64,000 nucleotides of DNA, taken from contig CAKOGI010000065.1 of the NCBI GenBank assembly GCA_933228895.1, positions 1-64,000 on the forward strand. The letters run 5' to 3'. This document shows positions 58,868-64,000 of this stretch, piece by piece. This DNA is from Platycnemis pennipes (Eukaryota; Arthropoda; Insecta; Odonata; Platycnemididae). The number at the start of each line of letters is the position of its first letter. Position 1 is the stretch's first letter. Below the pieces are notes generated by a model that was given only the letters and a program-made list of their open reading frames with translations, did not search any database and was not told the origin of the DNA. The translations under genes were made by a program, and so were the position numbers.

Positions 58868-59381
58868 TAGAAAGAAAGCGGTAGCAAAATCCACAAAAAT
58901 GATAAAATTTATTACGGCCCGGGTTTCACTCTATTGCAGTATCATTAGGTAGAGCACATTATAGATGCACCAACCATATAGTAGAAAGGCAAAAGGAGGG
59001 GGGGGAGATGGGAAGCCTGGGAATGGACGGTTATTGGTGGCCATCAGAAGGGTGTGGGGAGAAGACGTGCGGGAGGCGTGGGAAGGAGTAGGGGAGAGGG
59101 GGTTACAAATGAATGGCCTATTTAAAAAGTGGTCTCGAATGGTACTTTTGAAGACAAGACTCCGTCCTTATTCCTTTCCACGTCTCCCACACTTCCTTTC
59201 CCCACACCCTTCTGATGACCACCAATAACCGTCAGCTCCTACGCTTCTCCCCTTTCCTCCCCTCCCTTTTGCCTTTTTCATATGCATTTTTGGTATTCTC
59301 AACCAGATTATGCTGTAGTACAGTGAAAACTGGGCCGCAGTAAAGTTTATTTTTTGTGGATTTGGCTCTTGTTTTCTTTCA
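58868..59381. mobile_element. Head-to-head Penelope-like palindrome, second family
   Basis: Long imperfect inverted repeat: left arm 58868-59095, right arm about 59160-59381. Shared words include TTTTGTGGATTT at the outside, GTGAAA(A/C)C(C/T)GGGCCG, TTTTGCCTTT and CCCACACCCTTCTGATG. The outer order (GAAACCCGGGCCG, then TAATAAATTTTAT, then GTGGATT) matches the 52 kb Penelope 3' ends in layout but not closely in sequence. No endonuclease frame remains. A generic foldback MITE is the alternative. Confidence 0.6.
58912..58950 (-). ncRNA. Candidate hammerhead-like motif, second Penelope family
   Basis: Minus strand: CTAATGA (one base off CTGATGA), ACT/AGT able to pair around GCAATAG, GAAA, then CCCGGGCC before GT. 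The right-arm counterpart (59305-59340) has CTG/CAG as the stem before GAAA, so the stem changed on both sides. Activity unproven. Confidence 0.3.
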
Positions 59382-61015
59382 ATGTTACCATAATTTGATT
59401 TCGATTCTGTATTTAAATGTAGCTAACTATTATTGTGATTTCTAAACTTCAATTATTCTCTCAAATTTGCCAATGCCAAACATAACAAGTTACAATTTAT
59501 TTTATTGGTCTGATATTATATAGTCTACCTATCTCTTTTATTTATGTTAAATATCTGTGTCTGTTAATTATTACAGACCCTAAATGATCATTTTATGCAA
59601 AGTATATAATACAAGGTATCTGAAGATATGAGGGATAATGGCTAAAAGATAGCATTTTAACTCAGATTAATTTTTTGGGAGCCTATAGAGTGGCCATTTA
59701 TAAGTTAAAGAAAATAAATAATACAGTAAATATCCGATAAAATTTGCATTAGAGGAAATATCATTTCAATGGGTAGCGCATTAAATGAAAAATAATTAGT
59801 TTAGCATTTAATGAACATTTATATTAGCTATTTTTTTAAACTAGAGTCATATAAAGTTTATGTGAATATTATGTAATTCTTTATCTATGTAAAAAACAAT
59901 ACTCACTTTAGATACAAAAGTGCTACTTATGGACTGAGGCAAATGAGACAAGAAATATCAAATTATTAAAGAAAAATCTCCAAAAATATTTTAGGAATGT
60001 AATTATCATGGCTTTCCTTTTCTTTGCCTCTTTTCATTTTTATATCCATATTTTAATTTCTTTGTTTGAATTAATCTTTGTTTTATTCTCAGAATACAAA
60101 CCACGGAAACAGGAACAATAACATTTAGTGGAGCTCTCATGACGGACGATTCTCCAGTGCCGGTTACCTTTTTCACGGGAACTATTACTATCACCTAAAA
60201 CACCGGTGAGCATCACAATTCTTTTTCATTCATTTCATTTTTCGGGCTTGAATTATCCCTATTGGAGAGATGGTCAGCTATTGTAGTTTAGTAGGGTAGA
60301 GATTACAATCATGATGAAGAAAGAAGTAGCTTTGAGTGGAGTCAACCAACTGATGTTATTGCACCAATGTAGATCGGTAAGAATGTTTATGTAATGATAT
60401 AGTTGTAAAGGAAAAGGTTAGATGATGGTTAAAATAACTCTGTCAACCTCCTGATCATTGCCGTAGATGCTTAGATTTTCTGAGTGCAACGTTGCAACAT
60501 AGAATTAGGAATTGGTACTTCATTGCTCTTTCAAGCTTGATATAGATTACTCCACTGAAAAAAAATACTTGCCATATTCAATATTGTGAAATAAACCCAC
60601 TTCAGTGAAAACAATTTTTCCATCCTCCAAATTAATGTAATTTCAAGCCATTTTATTGCTGATATTTTACCCCCGTTAGCAAGACAACAAGAAGTACGAG
60701 AATAAAGAAGAAATAAATTGGATGGAAATCATAATCAGTCTTAACTTTCTGAAATATTTTTTATTGGTGACGAAATTTTAACCGATTGTCCAAGGAAACG
60801 ATAAATGTAGACACTTTCAATAAGATGTATACGGTACAAACACAGTGAATTGGTGATCATTAATTTTCCTTGTTTACAACTTGAAAATGCTTCCGTGGCG
60901 GCGCTTTTTAATCGTCATTCATTTATATATTCTGGCCCGTTCTGACGTATTCACGATATGAGAATTGTATTAGGTACCAACATCATCTCCAGGGTTCTCG
61001 TCAGCAAACCGGAGG
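59382..61015. other. No gene recognised
   Basis: AT-rich; no motif. Confidence 0.4.
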
Positions 61016-61019
61016 TCTG

Positions 61020-61600
61020 TTTATATTTGCGTAATCCATCCTCACGATAAACTTCACCTCAGCTCCAATCACCTCTACCACTGACATTTCTTTCCCCGAT
61101 GTTAATATTTTCCTCTCTGACCATCAATTCAAAACTACCGCCCACATAAAAAAACTAACAAACTTCAGTATTTAAATTACAGCAGTTGCCATCCCTCACA
61201 TACTAAACGCTCTATTTCGTTCTCTCTCTTTATTCGTGGCCACCGAATTCGCAATGACCCGGACTCCCTACAAGAATTTTTTCAACCCTAGATAAGTCTC
61301 TTCTCCACCATGGCTACCCAGAATCCCTTTTAAACAAAAATATCCTTAAAACTCCCTATAAGCCTAAACCTCCTCTTCCTAATCGCCATATCATCCTCAC
61401 CATCTGTACTACCTACTTCCTTGTCGCGCATTCCCTCAAATTCATACTTGACGAAATGTTCCCAATACTTTCTGAATGCAACACCAGCCCCAAAATATTT
61501 CCTTCTGCAACCTACAGGCGCCCTTCCACCCTAGGCAGAATTTTTAAAAGCACTCAACCTCTCATCAAATCCTCACATACATACAAGCCCGGTGGATGCA
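61020..61600 (+). pseudogene. Penelope-like reverse transcriptase, C-terminal connector relic
   Basis: Across frames, in the order of Penelope proteins between RT and endonuclease: NKLQYLNYSSCHPSHTKRSI (near 61155-61215, the HPxHxKRSIPFSQ block), DPDSLQEF (61256-61280), HGYPESLLNKNI (61312-61350) and PPLPNRHIILTI. AHSLKFILDEMFPILSE and SATYRRPSTLGRIF (61501-61545) follow. RT catalytic motifs lie upstream and are not readable. GIY-YIG does not follow; a LINE tail comes next instead. Several frameshifts. Confidence 0.65.
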
Positions 61601-61618
61601 CTCCATGGATTTAATCTC

Positions 61619-61663
61619 AGCCCCGTGATCGGTAGCTTACAGGGTATTTATTATGCAGGTGCA
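61619..61663 (+). mobile_element. CR1-like LINE 3' end, degraded
   Basis: GGTAGCTTACAGGGTATTTATTATGCAGGTGCAG resembles in split form GGTGGCTTGC, AGGGTATTATG and the GTAGATG tail. Left half of the stem-loop is lost. Confidence 0.5.
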
Positions 61664-62589
61664 GTACATTTATAAAAATTCTAACAACCCTTTGCCTTTT
61701 GAGCTAGCTGTTTCCTCTTTTATACTCAGATACGCTCCTTGATGAACTAATGAAATATGTTTTCTTTTACACACTTATTCTGCTTGTTAACACATCTAAA
61801 CGAGAGAATAATTTAATTGGACCCGAATTTTTCCAATGCTATGAAATGCTTCAATCGAAAATTGGTAATAACCACTGCCTTCAAACTCCCATTTTATAGG
61901 GGATGAAACGCTTCCCAAAATGATATGAATAAATTTAAGAGACAAACATGTAATTATGAATAGTTTTGTTAAGGCATTTGGTTAATTTATAATACTGGAA
62001 AAAAGCATATATTAATAAAAATGATTATTTCTCCACAGTCCTCCGCTCACGACAGCAAATGACATATCATATTGTTGGATCAGATGATTCCTACACGATC
62101 CTATACGCATGTGAGAACAAAGGACTTGGAAAAATAGGTAACGTATATTATAAGTGTAAAACTTTATTAGTTTGTAAAAACTAAACTAAATTGGTTATTA
62201 TAATTTAATTTCTATTCCATTCCATACTCTTTCCCTTGAATTTTTTCCTACTTATTACTGCGTTTGTGGACTTACAATGTCACTGGTTAAAACTTAAAAA
62301 GCTAGTTTATTTGCGAGGAAGAAATATTCTCAATAAACAATCAACGTAGCCTCAGAAGAATCCTTGATTGATTATTAATCCCATTATAAATTAAACGATC
62401 CCATCACACCAAGAAATCACAATGGACGTTTGAGCGTCAATAAAATTTCCTTACGTCTAGACCCTTCTCAAATGAGACTTTGCTATACGCCAATATTAAT
62501 GCCAATCAAATTATAAAGTGTCAAAATTGACTGTAAAGACAGCCCGTAGAGAAATGCGTTTACAGAAGTTTAGACCAGAATATGATTGC
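61664..62589. other. No gene recognised
   Basis: AT-rich spacer; no motif. Confidence 0.4.
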
Positions 62590-62690
62590 TACCTCTTTTT
62601 ATGCATAGTATCTAGTGCAATTTTGGTGTTAACTCGGTCCCTGCCACGCACCTTTGGTTTGCAGAGTATTAAGAGGATTCACATGTAGAT
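62590..62690 (+). mobile_element. CR1-like LINE 3' end fragment
   Basis: TTTTTATGCATAGTATCTAG, then CCCTGCCACGCACC...TTTGCAGAG (62639-62665) and CACATGTAGAT, matching the 3' untranslated region and tail of copy 1 with small deletions. Confidence 0.7.
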
Positions 62691-63436
62691 AAATAGTATT
62701 TGACACTTACATTGTTATTTGAAACGGCTGCAATACTCATTCTCATTCTGTCTCGAGGTTTCCAGTTTCTGTTGCATAGATAACTTATTATCTCTAGCTA
62801 TCTTGCAGGGAGCATCTTCAGGTCAATTTGTGATGCATTTTCCAACGATGTTTACAGGGTTTTCCGTAAACTAAAGTGTATAATTTTTTTCAAAAGAAAT
62901 ACACTTTGATTTGCAATGAATTATACGATGATAGAAATCTTGGATTTTTTCCTATTTTTCTACATAAATCCCTCAGCAAACGATGCATTTTTGCATGCGG
63001 TGTAGCATTTTTCCGTGCCCGAGTCATATAACTCTCCCGTCACGGTATGTAGGTAGCGTATGACCTCTTTTTTCAACTCCTCGCTTGTCCTCCAGGTGTA
63101 ACTTCAATGCAGGAAAGAGATGATAATTACTTTGTGCTACGTACTGAGTAGTCTTACGTACATCAGCGATCAATTTGCATAGCTCCCGAATCGTCACTCG
63201 TCAATCTTCAAGCATTAAAATCTCCACTTTTGCAATCTTCAGGATGTATGATGATGACATTCCCGACGGAATTCATATAAATCTCCGACCCTCAGTGGGT
63301 CATTCACATTGCTCATGGTCCTCTTCCCCTCCTCTGTCCTTGTCTATCTGGCTGGTCCGCGTTACCACCTCTTGAGCGACGGATGCATTGAGTCGAATAG
63401 TGGAATTGTTCGACACTGAGATATTTGGAAGTGTAT
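62691..63436. other. No gene recognised; possible Penelope 3' region
   Basis: The stretch next to the minus-strand endonuclease relic (63170-63436) would be its downstream region. On the minus strand it contains CATCCTGAAGATTGCAAAAG, but no terminal motif or repeat was confirmed. Confidence 0.35.
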
Positions 63437-63745
63437 CTACCAAGTGGCCCTCCGTTTAGTGCCATCTTTCCAGTTAAAATTCAGCGGTCTTACTTCGATC
63501 CCATCAATAGCTTCGCGAATGAATCGTGAAAAATCAAAACCGTAATTGGCTAATACGCGCGTCTTTTTGGTTAAAATGGTGCGGTCACTCTTGGAATAGG
63601 CATTGTGTGCAACAGTAAATTCCTTAATGCTGCCAAAAGAGATTGCTCTGCAATGCTCATTTAGTCTAGGCCACTTCACGACTACTTTGACTTATGTAGG
63701 TTCCTCCGCAGGAACAAGGCATTTCATAATTCCTTCAATAAACCG
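63437..63745 (-). pseudogene. Penelope-like GIY-YIG endonuclease relic, another family
   Basis: On the minus strand VY then MPCSCGGTYISQSSREVA (about 63735-63665) gives the GIY and YIG motifs (YIS here instead of YIG) with the CxC of some Penelope endonucleases. After a frameshift RLNEHCRAI, then RVLANYGFDFSRFIREAID (conserved Glu, near 63500) and PLNFNWKDG...ATW follow, a C-terminal block I recognise from these elements (REAIEI...NFNRDGG). It differs in sequence from the 52 kb family. One stop, one frameshift and the Gly to Ser change make it inactive. Confidence 0.65.
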
Positions 63746-64000
63746 CGGGAGGAGCCGTCCTTAACCGACGCGAAGGTAAGTATGGTGAACTATTTCAGAT
63801 GTCTCCTTCACGTAGAATACGAGTAAGGCATTCTGTGGTCCTAGATGCGTAATTGAAACTTTTATGTAATATGAAATAATTTTTAAAAACCAATTTGACA
63901 AAAGAACTTAGGTATAAAGTTATTCGTGCATGGCGTGCCAGAATTTCCTCATGTATGTAGTTTCATAGTGGATTGCCTCGCTGGGCATCACAAAGCAACT
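63746..64000. other. Window edge, no gene
   Basis: If the Penelope relic continues, its RT should lie here and beyond on the minus strand; no RT motif was readable in the remaining 255 bases. Confidence 0.4.

Noticed and set aside
59205..59230. CTGATGA near 59209 as a hammerhead core
   Set aside because: No GAAA at helix II distance; the left-arm counterpart reads CTGATGG.

Overview
The window reads as AT-rich nuclear DNA of an animal, most likely an arthropod. This is an inference from content: CR1-like, Jockey-like and other LINE relics, Penelope-like elements, a Helitron, piggyBac-like, pogo-like and hAT elements, and a multi-copy zinc-finger-like protein family that I associate with arthropod genomes. 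No species can be named. I found no intact host gene, rRNA, functional tRNA gene or CRISPR array. Every recognisable protein is a transposable-element relic, and nearly all are broken by stops or frameshifts.

Layout. 0-3 kb is a degenerate tandem array of roughly 0.5-0.7 kb units sharing a coiled-coil-like reading frame. 3.2-4.1 kb is a decayed Jockey-like reverse transcriptase. 5.57-11.68 kb is one hAT insertion bounded by a perfect 8-bp target duplication; it contains a second terminal-inverted-repeat pair, a tRNA-like segment and a transposase C-terminus. 13.2-17.4 kb carries two diverged copies of an unnamed repeat, the second apparently the landing site of a piggyBac-like element (17.4-18.8 kb). 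20.2-21.2 kb is a short pogo-like element. 21.6-27.2 kb is nearly featureless.

28.5-44.4 kb is dominated by one CR1-like LINE family (three 3'-complete relics plus fragments) and by an inverted duplication of about 2 kb arms (32.6-34.6 and 42.4-44.4 kb) around a 7.8 kb spacer. A second LINE family, split by a GC-rich insert, lies in the spacer. 47.1-48.8 kb is a pseudogene of the multi-copy arthropod protein. 50.0-55.7 kb is a minus-strand Helitron Rep/helicase gene, cut by a head-to-head pair of Penelope-like fragments with a 12-bp target duplication whose coding sense rejoins across the insertion. Two further Penelope-like head-to-head palindromes lie at 46.0 and 59.1 kb, and Penelope coding relics at 61.0-61.6 and 63.4-63.7 kb.

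The genes do not form a pathway; what links them is nested insertion order. The most noteworthy structure is the repeated head-to-head Penelope 3'-end architecture. All three loci keep a conserved terminal motif that resembles a decayed hammerhead ribozyme core. The CR1-like LINE has a conserved 3' stem-loop with a compensatory base change in one copy.
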